A stretch of 60,047 nucleotides of DNA from an uncultured Anaerolineaceae bacterium (GCA_937967805.1 CALBTC010000470.1:1-60047), one strand, 5' to 3'; positions 35,720 to 45,900 are shown, counted from the first letter of the stretch. The notes: generated by a model not told the origin, from the sequence alone. Made by a program: numbers and translations.

Positions 35720-35790
35720 CTGTGTATTGAATTGGGGCAATAGCTCTTGTAGATTGAAAATTTTATCAGACAATTCAAGCTTTACCTGCC

Positions 35791-35845
35791 ACTCCCGCGA
35801 AGGCGGGAGTCCAGGCTCATGGATTCCCGCCTCCGCGGGAATGAC
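35791..35845. repeat. CCCGC-type REP element
   Basis: Two adjacent hairpins: CTCCCGC/GCGGGAG (35792-35798 and 35803-35809), then ATTCCCGC/GCGGGAAT (35823-35830 and 35835-35842). This matches the widespread palindromic repeat that, when translated, gives the spurious VIPAEAGIH peptides seen in many annotations. It fills the gap before the convergent ArsR gene. Confidence 0.8.
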
Positions 35846-35897
35846 ACATACCCTGATTATTTTTTGAAAGAACAATAGCTATCGCCCGCCCTTTCTT

Positions 35898-36989
35898 TTA
35901 GGCGAATGTTTCCCCTTCCAGGAAACCTTCTAGCATGGTGCAAACGGTTTTGATAGCTTCGTGACGGGCTTCGTAGCGACGGCCGTGCATACTCAACGTC
36001 ACATGGACCAGCCGGGCCAACCGTAGGGCATCCAAATGGTGAATAACGGTCGGGGGACGCAGACGCAGACGGCGGGCCAGCTCCGCCGGGGTGAGCGGCT
36101 CTTCAGATAGATAGCGCAAAATGCGCAAGCGCGTAGGGTCTGCCAGCGCTTTTAACATCTGATAGAGCAGTTCCGGCACGGCTTCCCCCGGCACCAGGGA
36201 GACGCCGTCGGGACGGCCACCAAACATAAAGAGCCAACGCTTGTCATCTTTGGAAAAGGGCATAAACAATGAAAGCGGTGTTGTCCAGAATGAGGGGATC
36301 ATGACCACTTCTTCCATTTCCTGGGCTTTGTCAAACTCAAAGCGCAGCCCCTGTGACAACTCGTTGAGGAGATCGGGCAAGGCAAGCTTCTTCGCCAGAG
36401 ATTTGGCTTCGGCAACACGCGCTTCCAAAGGCTCTCGAATCCGGGCTTCTTCTTCTTCAAAGAAGACGTCGCAGTAAACTTGCAGGGCGTCGAGCATTTT
36501 TTGGCTGTATTCGGCCGTATTGGCCCACACATCCAGCGTGTTCACCAAATCATCATCTGAGATTTTTTTACTTTTGCCCTTTTCTTTCTTGTACATCTCA
36601 GCCAGCAAGGTTCGCAGCGCTTTTTTATCTTTGGCATCCCAGGAGCCCTGGTCGGCAATGCGAAAAAGCAGCTCCTGTCTCTTCTCGTCCATATAATGGG
36701 CGGCCAGCTCTTTCATTCTTTGCTCGGCCGGGATGTCGGCAAGCTTCTTCAAAATGGCGGTGCTGTTCTTCGGTCCGTCCTGGTTAGCCAGCCAGGGGAT
36801 TGCCCAAAAGTGGTGGTTTTCTACGGCTCCCTGCAAAAATTCACGTTGTTCCACAGGCAAACGAGAACGGACACCAGCCGCCCATGAGCCTCTCAACCCA
36901 TAGCGCGCCGGATTGTGAATGACATCCAGGCTGGTGAACAGATCATATGCTGTGCCAATCTCCCAAGTTAACCGCGGTGTCTTGCCCAT
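35898..36989 (-). CDS. ArsR-type transcriptional regulator with long N-terminal domain
   Basis: 363 aa. The C-terminal ~95 residues are an ArsR winged helix: MLKALADPTRLRILRYLSEE, LTPAELARRLRLRPPTVIHH, then a beta wing. No metal-binding Cys motif (CVC) is present. The N-terminal ~260 residues are helical and charged, unlike a plain ArsR (about 100 aa), and may bind a ligand or partner. ATG 36989 has GGAAG upstream. It lies 110 nt downstream of the MFS gene on the same strand, so it probably regulates the hydrolase-MFS operon. Confidence 0.85.
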   Translation of the reverse strand: MGKTPRLTWEIGTAYDLFTSLDVIHNPARYGLRGSWAAGVRSRLPVEQREFLQGAVENHHFWAIPWLANQDGPKNSTAILKKLADIPAEQRMKELAAHYMDEKRQELLFRIADQGSWDAKDKKALRTLLAEMYKKEKGKSKKISDDDLVNTLDVWANTAEYSQKMLDALQVYCDVFFEEEEARIREPLEARVAEAKSLAKKLALPDLLNELSQGLRFEFDKAQEMEEVVMIPSFWTTPLSLFMPFSKDDKRWLFMFGGRPDGVSLVPGEAVPELLYQMLKALADPTRLRILRYLSEEPLTPAELARRLRLRPPTVIHHLDALRLARLVHVTLSMHGRRYEARHEAIKTVCTMLEGFLEGETFA

Positions 36990-37099
36990 CTAAATTGCTT
37001 CCTACCCATATTGCTTAATCTTAAAATTTTCAGTTGCTACCCTGTAGTTATAAACCAGAACGGCCGTAAAATGCAAAACTTTCGGCCACGTCTCACGCT

Positions 37100-38590
37100 T
37101 CATTTAAAGCGGCCCCTGCTCTGCGGCGGAAACTCTGTACCAATTTGCCGCATTTCCAGGGCAATCGCTTTTAAGGCCTGCTGGTTTTGCACGGTGCCGG
37201 GGGCCTGCCGCAGCACCTGTCGTTTTTCGGTGAGTTCGTCCAGACGCTTTTTAAGAACGGCCGTTTGCACCACTACCTCATGATCCAGCAATATATCTTC
37301 GGCATTGCGAATCGCCGGGAATAAATAGCCGCTCAGGCCAACGGCCACGCCGATCAGCCCGGTAACCACAAACATGAGCGCCATGCCGGCCCCCACCCCG
37401 GTGCCTACCAGCCAGCCAAACAGCGGGGCCAATGCCCCACCTGGCTGCATCGCCGGCTCAAAAACATTGTCGGCCAATGGCCCGGCCAGCGCCGTGGCTA
37501 CCGGGGCCGTGATTTGGGCAATCAGGCGGCGCACGGCAAACACGCGCCCCTGCACATCTGGGGCCACCTTCGCCTGCCAGATCGCCTGATTGGAACCGTT
37601 CAGGATCGGAATGATGAATTGCCCCATAAAAGAAGCCGTGGCCCAAATAAAGACAGTTTGCCCCACACCCATCAGCGCCTGGCTAAAAATGCTGACGGCG
37701 ATCATTCCCAGAAGGACACCATTCACCTTGCGGCGCGGGCCGCCCCACGTGCTGAGCAGCAAGCCGCCCAACACACCGCCAATCGCTCCCACCGACTGCA
37801 CGCTTGCCAGGGCAATCTCATCGTTGCCCGTGCGCGCCAAAATCATCGGCACCATGACGGCAAAACCAAACATGGCCAGGAAGTTGATGAAAAAGAAGAC
37901 CATTTGCAGGCCTAACAAACTCGGCCGTTCAAAAATGTAGCGGAAGCCGTACCCGGACTCTTGCAGCAGCGTACCCTGTCCCGTTCTGCCTTCGGGCGTC
38001 TCTTCCGGTTGGGGAATATGGACAACGAACAGGGCCAGAATAGCAAAGAGAAAAGTGGCCACATCAATGCTCATGATGCCCACCAACCCTACCGGAGCCA
38101 GCAGCGCCCCGGCAAAAGCAGGCGCCAAGATGCCAGAGGCGGAGCCTGCCAAAGAGAGCATACCGGCGGCACGGCCGTATTGTGCTTTGGGCAGCATCAT
38201 CGTTACCGCCGCCGAATAGGCCGGAAACTGAAAGGCGTTAGCCGCCCCCGCCAGCAAGTTAGCCACGTAAATATGCCAGATTTGCAGGCTGTCTGCGGCC
38301 AGCAGCGACAGCAAAAAGATGGTGGCAATGCCCGCCAGCAAATCGCTGACAATCATCACCATTTTGCGATTGGCTCGATCAACAATGGCGCCGGCAACAG
38401 GACTAAACAAGACGCTGGGCGCCATAAAAAAGAAAATCGCCCAGGTAAGGGCCGTCGCTTCCCCCGTCTGCTGAAAAATCCAGAAAGAAAGGGCAAAATT
38501 GGTCATGCCCGTGCCCAACATAGACACAACCTGACCCAACCAAACAACCACAAAGCCCCTCATGCCCGAGGGCTGCACCGAAAATCTCAT
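37100..38590 (-). CDS. Major facilitator superfamily transporter
   Basis: 496 aa with about 12 membrane helices. The N-terminal half contains GFVVVWLGQVVSMLGTGMTN, VAGAIVDRANRKMVMIVSDL (the MFS loop 2-3 motif) and AGMLSLAGSASGILAPAFAG. This is the pattern of the MFS_3 (enterobactin/macrolide-efflux-like) group. A cytoplasmic helical tail of about 60 residues ends the protein (VVQTAVLKKRLDELTEKRQV). The substrate is unknown; drug or metabolite export is the usual role. ATG 38590 directly abuts the stop of the hydrolase gene, so the two are co-translated. Confidence 0.88.
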   Translation of the reverse strand: MRFSVQPSGMRGFVVVWLGQVVSMLGTGMTNFALSFWIFQQTGEATALTWAIFFFMAPSVLFSPVAGAIVDRANRKMVMIVSDLLAGIATIFLLSLLAADSLQIWHIYVANLLAGAANAFQFPAYSAAVTMMLPKAQYGRAAGMLSLAGSASGILAPAFAGALLAPVGLVGIMSIDVATFLFAILALFVVHIPQPEETPEGRTGQGTLLQESGYGFRYIFERPSLLGLQMVFFFINFLAMFGFAVMVPMILARTGNDEIALASVQSVGAIGGVLGGLLLSTWGGPRRKVNGVLLGMIAVSIFSQALMGVGQTVFIWATASFMGQFIIPILNGSNQAIWQAKVAPDVQGRVFAVRRLIAQITAPVATALAGPLADNVFEPAMQPGGALAPLFGWLVGTGVGAGMALMFVVTGLIGVAVGLSGYLFPAIRNAEDILLDHEVVVQTAVLKKRLDELTEKRQVLRQAPGTVQNQQALKAIALEMRQIGTEFPPQSRGRFK

Positions 38591-39220
38591 TTACATATCC
38601 CAGGTGGCGTCACCAAAAAAGTCACCGTGATCTTTGGCCAAAAAAGCCTCAATCTCGGCCCGGCGGTCGCCCAGGCGAAAATGTGGCCCATGTCCGGGAT
38701 AGCAAACGGTGTCATCTGGCCAGGGCAGCACCACGTTGCGCAATGTTTTCAGCGTGGTTTTAAACCCTTCACTCGTCCAGGTTCTTCCAGGGCCACCGTC
38801 AAAAATCGTGTCACCGACGATGACGCGGTGGTCATCTGCCAACACAAAGCAGATTTGGTCGCCGATGTGCCCCGGTGCATACGCAACCCGCAGCGTGTGC
38901 CCGCCGACGGAGATGGTATCGCCATCGCGCAGCCAGCGGTCGGCCCCGATATCTTTGCCGCCCGGCTCGTGCGGGCCATCGTTGCCCATCACCGGCACGT
39001 CGAGCGCCTCACGCATTTCTGGCAGCGCGCCGATGTGGTCCACATGGGTGTGCGTCAGCAAAATGGCCACAGGCCGGCTGTCGCCCAGCATCTCGTGCAA
39101 CGTTTCCGGATCGTCACCAGGGTCAATGAGGACACTCTGGTTGCTGTCTGGGCAAATGAGGGCGTAGGTGTTCATTCCCCACGGCCCCACCTGGCGGGTA
39201 ACAAGTTCTAACTGTGACAT
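38591..39220 (-). CDS. Metallo-beta-lactamase-fold hydrolase
   Basis: 209 aa. The metal-binding motif is LLTHTHVDHIGALP (HTHVDH at about 57-62). Further ligands are in AYAPGHIGDQ and VIVGDTIFDGGPGRT, and the terminal GHGPH. The size and the C-terminal His arrangement are those of glyoxalase-II-like or general MBL hydrolases. ATG 39220 follows GGAG with 7 nt spacing; GTG 39223 is less likely. It is the first gene of the operon with the MFS exporter and ArsR regulator, so it may process a substrate related to that exporter (inference). Confidence 0.88.
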   Translation of the reverse strand: MSQLELVTRQVGPWGMNTYALICPDSNQSVLIDPGDDPETLHEMLGDSRPVAILLTHTHVDHIGALPEMREALDVPVMGNDGPHEPGGKDIGADRWLRDGDTISVGGHTLRVAYAPGHIGDQICFVLADDHRVIVGDTIFDGGPGRTWTSEGFKTTLKTLRNVVLPWPDDTVCYPGHGPHFRLGDRRAEIEAFLAKDHGDFFGDATWDM

Positions 39221-39422
39221 CACATACTCCTTTTCCTAAATTTCATCAAGGAATAGTAATGTACCATTGAATGAGCCAATCTGTTTGTTTTTCGCCGGAT
39301 TCGGCCGTTTTTGGTGCAGTTTCTTTGTCAGACATACGATCTCCTGGTTAGTTCAACCTCCCGCAGGCTCATCATCCAGGCTTACATCGAGACGGAACCT
39401 GCCGGAGGTTCGTTTACGCAAC

Positions 39423-39974
39423 CTAACCGGCCGATTGAAAAACGGCCGCCGAATAGCCCATCTGCTGCAACACGCTGTACAACGGCGATGGGTCGGCCAT
39501 GCGCACCGCACCAAACCACCATTCTCCCTGCGCGCCACGGAACACGTAACCACCCGCAGCGTGACGGCCGTCTATCGGAATCAGCAGTTGGGTCGGATCG
39601 CCCGTGCGGGCCAATGTGTTAAATTGCAGCGGACGGTCAAAGTAAAGCTCTACAATCAATGCGTCCTCAGCGTAATCGGCCAACGTTTGATCTGAAAGAC
39701 CGATGCTGATTAGATCGGTGTTGCTAAACTCGCTCAAGGCTTGAACGGCCGCGTCCGAAAGTTCCTCATAATAATCGGTGCCCGGCTGCAAGATGGTTCG
39801 TTCGCCGTCGGCAATGACCACAATTCGTGACGGTGGTTCCAAAACGGTCGCCTTGCCCTGAAACCAGAGCCAACTGCCGCTGTTGAAGGCATTCAGCAAG
39901 TAAACGCCCGCCACCGTAATCAGAATCAGGATAAGAAAAGGTTCAAGCACCTTAATCTTGTTAGGATGGTTCAT
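39423..39974 (-). CDS. Membrane-anchored hypothetical protein (paralogue of 7829-8356)
   Basis: 183 aa. One N-terminal membrane helix (FLILILITVAGVYLLNAF), then WLWFQGKATV and an extracytoplasmic domain. Shared with the 175-aa protein at 7829-8356, in order: LWFQ, PSRIVVIADG, IGLSDQTLADY, ALIVELYF, QLLIPIDGRHAAGGYVF, and PLYSVLQQMGY at the end. The function is unknown. Its start ATG 39974 shares one base with the stop of the upstream SRPBCC-PDZ-DinB gene, so the two are translated together. Confidence 0.65.
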   Translation of the reverse strand: MNHPNKIKVLEPFLILILITVAGVYLLNAFNSGSWLWFQGKATVLEPPSRIVVIADGERTILQPGTDYYEELSDAAVQALSEFSNTDLISIGLSDQTLADYAEDALIVELYFDRPLQFNTLARTGDPTQLLIPIDGRHAAGGYVFRGAQGEWWFGAVRMADPSPLYSVLQQMGYSAAVFQSAG

Positions 39975-41197
39975 CAGGCTGTCTCCAGTTGCTCCCGCGC
40001 GGCGGCGAGAAGCGTTTGAATCTCGCTAATGTGAGAGCGGGTATGGGTAACGAGACCGGTCAAAAAATTATTGCCGATGTTGTGGTATGTGGCTTTGCGC
40101 GCCACTACGCTCTCCGGCAGGTTGGCCAGCAGGGCCACGGACTCCGCCTCAGTCCGTTTCCACAGTTCCACCAGTTCAGCCAGCGTGGGATAAACGGCCG
40201 TTACCGACTTCACCCACGCGTCTGGATTATTGGGGAAGCCATCCAAAACGCCATCGGTCACCTGCGTGGCAACGCCCATCTGGGTGCCACGCTCGGTGGT
40301 GATGAGGTGGGCCAGAAGCTCTTTCACATTCCAACTGTTCTCATCGGGCCGATGATCTGCTTCGGCCTCGGTGGCGTTGGCCAAAGCCTCATCAAGTTCT
40401 TCATCCAGCTGCGCGTATGCTTCTTTAACGGCCTCAGCCAGGCCGGCAGGCGTTGCCGGGATGTTCGGCACGGGGCGGGTCATCAGGGTCATCATCACCT
40501 GTTTGCGTTCCCCGTCGCGATAATAGGTGACTTTTACGTTATCGCCGGGACGATACGGCCGTATCGCCTCGCGCAAACTGTTGAAATCCTTCGTAGCGCT
40601 GCCGCCCAAGTCCACAATCACATCGTTGGCCCGCAAACCGGCCGCCGCTGCGCCAGTGTCAGCCATCGTACCGCTGATGCGGATGCCGCCTTCGGCATCA
40701 ATGCCCAACTCTTCAGCCTGCTCGGCCGTGACCTGCCCGCTAATTAGGATGCCCAAAAATGCCTGGTCATAGACGCGCTTGTCTAAACCAGTTTCCAAAA
40801 CGGCTTTCAGGTTAGCCAGGCCGGCTTCCCAGCCTTCCTTTAAGCTCTGTCGCAGGTCGGCTGCATCGTCCCCGGCGGGCAAACCGCCGTGCACCAGCCT
40901 GACCTTCGTGCCGTCTGCCGTTGGCTCCAGCGTGAAGGTTACGGTAGACACGGTCGGCTCGTTTTTGCCCTGCCATGTGTAAACCACCTCTTCATCCGGC
41001 ACCAGCTTCTGGAATTCACCGGCGGTGTAATAGCCTTGCTGCCAGTACAGATAAAGTCGCCCACCTACTCTCGTAGAAACTTGTGAGTTGGTAGATAACC
41101 ATTCGCGCATCGCCGCGCCGTTGGTAAGTGCGTAGTAAACGGCCGTTGGTGTTATCTGAACGTCTTGTACAAAAGTCAACTCGGTTGTTTTGCTCAT
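39974..41197 (-). CDS. SRPBCC-PDZ-DinB three-domain fusion protein
   Basis: 407 aa. Residues 1-140: SRPBCC/AHSA1-type (TELTFVQDVQITPTAVYYAL, MREWLSTNSQV, TVTFTLEPTADGTKVRLVHG, GWEAGLANLKAVLE). Residues about 150-240: a PDZ domain (GGIRISGTMADTGAAAAGLR, ANDVIVDLGGSATKDFNSLR). Residues about 255-400: a DinB/maltose-cured four-helix domain (RPDENSWNVKELLAHLITTE, VTHTRSHISEIQTLL). DinB-like enzymes act on small thiols or leaving groups; the conserved His residues in LAHL and HTRSH fit that site. The combination of three folds is unusual. GGAGGAAG lies before ATG 41197. It is coupled to the anchored hypothetical downstream. Confidence 0.8.
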   Translation of the reverse strand: MSKTTELTFVQDVQITPTAVYYALTNGAAMREWLSTNSQVSTRVGGRLYLYWQQGYYTAGEFQKLVPDEEVVYTWQGKNEPTVSTVTFTLEPTADGTKVRLVHGGLPAGDDAADLRQSLKEGWEAGLANLKAVLETGLDKRVYDQAFLGILISGQVTAEQAEELGIDAEGGIRISGTMADTGAAAAGLRANDVIVDLGGSATKDFNSLREAIRPYRPGDNVKVTYYRDGERKQVMMTLMTRPVPNIPATPAGLAEAVKEAYAQLDEELDEALANATEAEADHRPDENSWNVKELLAHLITTERGTQMGVATQVTDGVLDGFPNNPDAWVKSVTAVYPTLAELVELWKRTEAESVALLANLPESVVARKATYHNIGNNFLTGLVTHTRSHISEIQTLLAAAREQLETA

Positions 41198-41256
41198 TTC
41201 TTCCTCCGCTTAAATAAATGGTCCTGACTGAAAACCTGAAATCGTAGGCTGCCGGA

Positions 41257-41496
41257 TTAAGCAGCTTGTGGTTTACGCACTGGCTGGTTACAAATTGGCT
41301 GCGCTGCGTGCGATTTCAAATTTTTGCCGACGGTAATGAATAGATCACCACTCATAAGAAAGAACCGATCTTTCATATTGCCGTTAGTGCGTTTTGGGCT
41401 GGTGAACGGCCGTTTCTGCTGACTCGCCTTAAGCCGTTCCTCTTGGTATTGACGATTGTGCTCATAAAATGTATCTGGATGTACAAAGTGATTCAT
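41257..41496 (-). CDS. Small hypothetical protein, 79 aa
   Basis: 79 aa from ATG 41496, with AGGAG 9 nt upstream; the longer frame to 41517 is less likely. It begins MNHFVHPDTFYEHNRQYQEE and is basic, with no membrane helix or recognised fold. The N-terminal 25 residues are the most protein-like part. It is followed at 59 nt by the SRPBCC fusion gene on the other side. It may be the gene controlled by the repeat array at 41611-41670, about 115 bp upstream of its start. Confidence 0.45.
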   Translation of the reverse strand: MNHFVHPDTFYEHNRQYQEERLKASQQKRPFTSPKRTNGNMKDRFFLMSGDLFITVGKNLKSHAAQPICNQPVRKPQAA

Positions 41497-41610
41497 CACT
41501 ATTCTCCTGTCGCCCAAGGCGACGCCATAAGCGGATGCCGATTGCGCAAACCGTAACTATCAAAATCGGCAAATCATTGGCCAAATGGGGCCAAGTGGAT
41601 AAAATAGGCT

Positions 41611-41670
41611 TGTTAGGTCGGCATCTAACGTGTTAGATATCTGCCTAATATGTTAGATGATAATCTAATA
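41611..41670. promoter_or_regulatory. Three tandem 20-bp palindromic units, candidate operator array
   Basis: The 60 bp read as three 20-bp units: TGTTAGGTCGGCATCTAACG, TGTTAGATATCTGCCTAATA and TGTTAGATGATAATCTAATA. Each starts TGTTAG and ends with CTAA(C/T), so each is an imperfect palindrome. Half-sites fall every 10 bp, on one face of the helix. It lies in the 380-nt divergent gap between the 79-aa gene and the SPFH gene. I see no other feature in that gap. Confidence 0.7.
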
Positions 41671-41876
41671 GCACTATTTTGTCAATAGTTTTGGCAAAAT
41701 TTGTTGCCCCGTCGCTTCCTCATATAAGACAATTTTCAGCCAAAACTGCCAGTTAACCTACTTTAGACCAACACGCCACAACATAACCGACAAGTGTTTG
41801 GAATTTGCCAAATTGCCGATTACAATGCAGCTATCGTGTTTCCATTACTTGTTCCAATCAACAAAGGGAGGTTGGT

Positions 41877-42893
41877 ATGACTCAGCGCAATCCTCTTACC
41901 TACGCAACAGCGATACTGTTTTTTGGCTTTTCCATCATAACTGCCTATCAGGCATTTAAATTTTTAGGCGTGGCATTCCTGCTTTTCGTAGCAATGCTTT
42001 TTATTTTGTCCGTCTTCCTCTACTATCGATCTCGGCTTGAACTGCTTGATGAGATGGAAGTAGGCGTCATTTTCAATCGGTTCAACAACAGCTTTTGCCG
42101 CTTTGAAGTCAGCCCCAAACCGGAACCAAAGAACAATTGCCGCGACTATCGTCTCTCGCGCTGGCTGCCATTCTTTGGACTGCAATGGCTCAAGCTGAAC
42201 GATCCCTATTTTGTGCGTCTGCGCTGGTATGAAAAGCTGGAGGGGAAAATTCCTAAAAAGTCTCAATCGGTCAGCGGCAAATTGGACAACATTCGCACGG
42301 CCGATGGCATTCCTGTGAAGGTTGCTTGGAAAATCTCTTACACAGTTAATGTCGAGCTCATTCCTGAAGCAATTAAATACAAAATGGCTCGTGCCCTGCC
42401 CGAACATTCAGACAAGGTTGTTTCGGCGAGGGTAGAACGTGCCATCAAAAATTTGGTGGAATTACGCTCAATTCAATCTCTGTATGAATTTGGAGAGCCG
42501 TATGATCAGGGCATTATTCGAGGATTGGAAGCTGAGCTTTGCCAACGAGTCAACCGGCAGCTTCGCCAACCGGTCAATTTGGGCTTTGAAGAAATACAAC
42601 CCAAAGATGTCGCATTGGGACCGATTGAGATGCCAACGAAAGTGGAACAGGCGTTGGAATTGGCCCATCAGCGCAAAATTCAAACAGAAATGGTCGCGGG
42701 TGCTTTGGAACGACTCCAGATGGCTATAGGCCGCTTTTCTAAGGAAGACATTCGTCGCTTAGCAGAGCTGGAGCGGCTGCGTATCTTGGATGATAAAGAG
42801 ATTCGCTCACTGTATCTGTCTGATGCCTTTGTGCGCAGCGAGTCGGTAAAGTTGAAAAAGAAGTTAAACGGCCGTTCCCACCAGGAAATCTAA
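41877..42893 (+). CDS. SPFH/band-7 family membrane protein
   Basis: 338 aa. Two adjacent N-terminal membrane helices (ATAILFFGFSIITAYQAF and FLLFVAMLFILSVFLYY) precede an SPFH-like domain. That domain has LDEMEVGVIFNRFNNSFCRF, DNIRTADGIPVKVAWKISYT (the usual T-DG-PV strand pattern), ARVERAIKNLVELRSIQSLY and QLRQPVNLGFEEIQPKDVAL. A charged helical tail follows. Band-7 proteins scaffold membrane microdomains or regulate proteases. ATG 41877 has GGGAGG 5 nt upstream. It is transcribed alone, possibly under the repeat array 210 bp upstream, and ends at a shared hairpin with the convergent nuclease gene. Confidence 0.72.
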   Translation: MTQRNPLTYATAILFFGFSIITAYQAFKFLGVAFLLFVAMLFILSVFLYYRSRLELLDEMEVGVIFNRFNNSFCRFEVSPKPEPKNNCRDYRLSRWLPFFGLQWLKLNDPYFVRLRWYEKLEGKIPKKSQSVSGKLDNIRTADGIPVKVAWKISYTVNVELIPEAIKYKMARALPEHSDKVVSARVERAIKNLVELRSIQSLYEFGEPYDQGIIRGLEAELCQRVNRQLRQPVNLGFEEIQPKDVALGPIEMPTKVEQALELAHQRKIQTEMVAGALERLQMAIGRFSKEDIRRLAELERLRILDDKEIRSLYLSDAFVRSESVKLKKKLNGRSHQEI

Positions 42894-42907
42894 AATCGGG
42901 AGCATCT

Positions 42908-42947
42908 AGACCCAAAGGGTTTTGCCAACACCAAACCCTTTGGGTCT
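42908..42947. terminator. Bidirectional terminator hairpin between convergent genes
   Basis: AGACCCAAAGGGTTT (42908-42922) pairs perfectly with 42933-42947 around a 10-nt loop. It lies between the stops of the SPFH and nuclease genes. A relative with the same outline (AGACCC..GGGTTT) occurs at 52757-52816, so it may also be a dispersed repeat. Confidence 0.7.
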
Positions 42948-42958
42948 CCGCGCAAATC

Positions 42959-45900
42959 TTACTCTGCAAAACCGAAGATAACCACCAGCGGATCATGGTC
43001 TGAAATGCGTCGGTAAGAGCTATCCTCCGGATCGCCGATGGGGTAATCTGCGTTGCTGTGCAGCGCCTCCACCAGGGTCAACTGGTCGAACAGGGCGGAT
43101 GAGACGAGAATGTGGTCCAGGGTTTGGCTGCGACCTTCAAAGATGTAGGTGTACGGCCGTTCCGCCTCCGGCAGGGTGCGATACACATGCTGCAACCCGG
43201 CCTCCTCCAACGTGTCCAGCGGCAGCGTCTGCAAGAATGAATTCAAATCGCCCAGTACCACAATATGCGCCTCGGGGTTGTCAGCCGCCAACTGCGCCAT
43301 CACAGTGACGTTCCAGGCAGCCTGCGCCGCACGCACCGGCTCCGTTGCCTCCTCGCCGGCGGAGAGCGAAAGAAAATGATTGTTCAGCATAATCACGGTC
43401 TGGTCGCCGCTGTCCAGGTGCACCGTGGCGGTCATTACCAGCGGCGGGCGGGCAAACAGCTCGCCAGGGGCGTCGTGGGCGGCCACGGATTCTACAGTAG
43501 CCAAATCGCTGCGCACAAGGTAGCCCACGTCGATGCCGCGTGAATCATTCCCTTCCACCAAAAACGGTTCGTAGCCAAACCCGGCAATCGGCTCCTCTTC
43601 CACCAAATCCTGCAATACCTCCAGGTTTTCCACCTCCTGCAAACCAATAATGGTAGGCGCTCCCATGGCCACAATGGTTTGGGCGACTTTGTCCAGCTTG
43701 GCCCGGTATTCCAAAACGGTGGGCAGCGGCGGGCTGGAGGGATGGGGCGTGAGCAGGTCAAACAGGTTCTCTACGTTGAAGGTGGCAATGCTGAACTCAT
43801 TGTTTTCGGCGGGGCGGATGGTGGGTAACGGCCGTTCCACCATCACAACCTCAGGCATGTTGATCGGCTCAATTTTGTAATTGCCAAACGTGTAGGCCAG
43901 CGGTCCCACCACATTCTGCACTAAATCCCCCTTGGCCACCGCGTAGGGTAGGCTGGATTGGTCATCGTGTGCCACCGTTGAGCCATCATCCACGTACATC
44001 AAGAAGCCGCTCTCATCAGTGCGCGCTACAGAGGTGACACCCCATTTTTCATACACGAGTGAATATTCGCCAAAGCGCGTGGTAGGACCAACCACCAGCG
44101 CCGGTTGCGCCAGCCCGACCAGTACCCCTTCCAGCGCCTCATTGTACAGCAGCGCCTCGGCCGGGTCCCGCGGCGGATCGTAGGGAACGGGGTCAAACAC
44201 ATTGGTATAGCCGGAGCTGTTCAATACGATGTTGTTTAGAGAATCCACCTGGAGCGCGGTCTGACCGGAGATTTCACGCACACGGCCGTTCACATCCAGC
44301 AAATCTCCCACCTGTACCGTGATCGGCAGGACGCCGGTAAAAACAAAGAGGCCGTCGGAAGTAGCCGGATTGTCATCTGGCTCCAAATCCTGGATGAAAA
44401 AGCCGTTGAGCTCGGGGAATACGGCCGTAACAACCCCGCTCGTCGCCGCTTCAATGCCCACGTAGGGTGAGCGAGCACCTTCACCCTGAATAGCCCAAAT
44501 GGGGACCGTGTCGCCCATGAAGGTAGTGAAACCATTTGAAAGCACCGGCTCAGCCTGCTCTGCGGCGGTAAGCTGAGCGGGGGTGGCGACCAGCGGTTCA
44601 GCTTGAGCGTCGGGCACGGTGAAGAAGTATTGGACAACGGCCGTTCCCCCCTTAGCCTCTAGTTCATCTACCTGCCAGATCACACCCCCATTCGCCGCAA
44701 TGCCATTCTGCTCCGGCTGCACCTGGAGGGCATTTGCTGCGCCGCCAGGCACTTCCAGTTCAATCAGCACATCGGTCAGCGGTTCTGCCGTGTAGTTGGC
44801 CGCCGTCACCGTGTAAGTGAGCACGTCGCCCGGCCGGGCGGTGTTGTCGGCTTGCATCTCCAGCAGCACGATGGGCGGAATGATTTCCACGATGTCGCTT
44901 TGCCGGCGCGGTTTCACCTGGCGCAGCCCTTGATAAAACTCGCTGATGCCCACCATGCGATAATCCTGCCCGACCTCCACCAGTTCGGCCGTCGCGCCGG
45001 TGTCCTTTTCAATAAGAACGGTCGCCGTTTCACCCGGGCCTGTGTCGATTTGCACCTGATAATCAAAAGAAAACTCTTCAACGACCAGCACCGTGCCCTC
45101 AATCACCACCAGCTCACCCAGAATGGCGTCGCTGTTGTTCACGTCTTCGGCCGTAACCGGCAGCGGGGCCGGCTGTTCGGCCACTCCCAAAATCTCAACA
45201 TCCTGGGGAACGTCCACGGGAATAAGTTCCAGCGAATCCCGAAAAGGTTCTATCAGGCCGGTGACGCGGACCCGGTCGCCGATGTCCACGCTCACCTGCC
45301 GCTGGCCGCCGGGCACGTACACCTGAATGCCGCCTGTCTCGTCTTGCAGGTAGAACTTATTGCCGGTGCTGCCGGCGAAAAAGCCGCCCGTGTACATGGT
45401 AGCGATGCCTTCCACGCTCACCACGCTGCCCACCAGCCCGCGGGCCGTGGCGATGGGAATAGCGCCACCCGCCATGCTGATGAGCCGGGGCTGGCCAAAG
45501 GCGGCCAGGTAACCTTCGGCATCGGCAAAGGCGCCGGTGAGCAGCGTATCGACATAGGAGAACGGGCTTTGCAGGCTGATTTCGGCCGTCTGGCTGCCAT
45601 TGGCGCTGATTTCAGGGATGGTCCAGATGAGACGGCCGTCCGCCAGTTCTGCCCCATCAGGCGTAGCCAGCAGCTCAAAGTGGTTGGCAATGGGAACGGA
45701 GACGGTGACGTTGGTGACGGTCGTCTGGCTCACATTCCCCACTTCAACCGCCAAAGAAAATTCCGTCCCCGGCTCGATGGCCTCCGGGGCGGTGACGGCA
45801 ATCGTCAGATATTCATCCGGCTGGGGCGTGAGGGGACTGCCGCTGTTTTGCGGCTTGGGGGTGGGCAGCGCGGCAAAATCGGCGGCGTTGCTGCCGCTGT

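Noticed and set aside
35660..35875. Open frame with VIPAEAGIHE
   Set aside because: It is the usual spurious translation of a CCCGC-type REP palindrome.
37961..39211. 416-codon open frame on the plus strand
   Set aside because: Antisense shadow of the MFS and metallo-hydrolase genes, which have clear family motifs.
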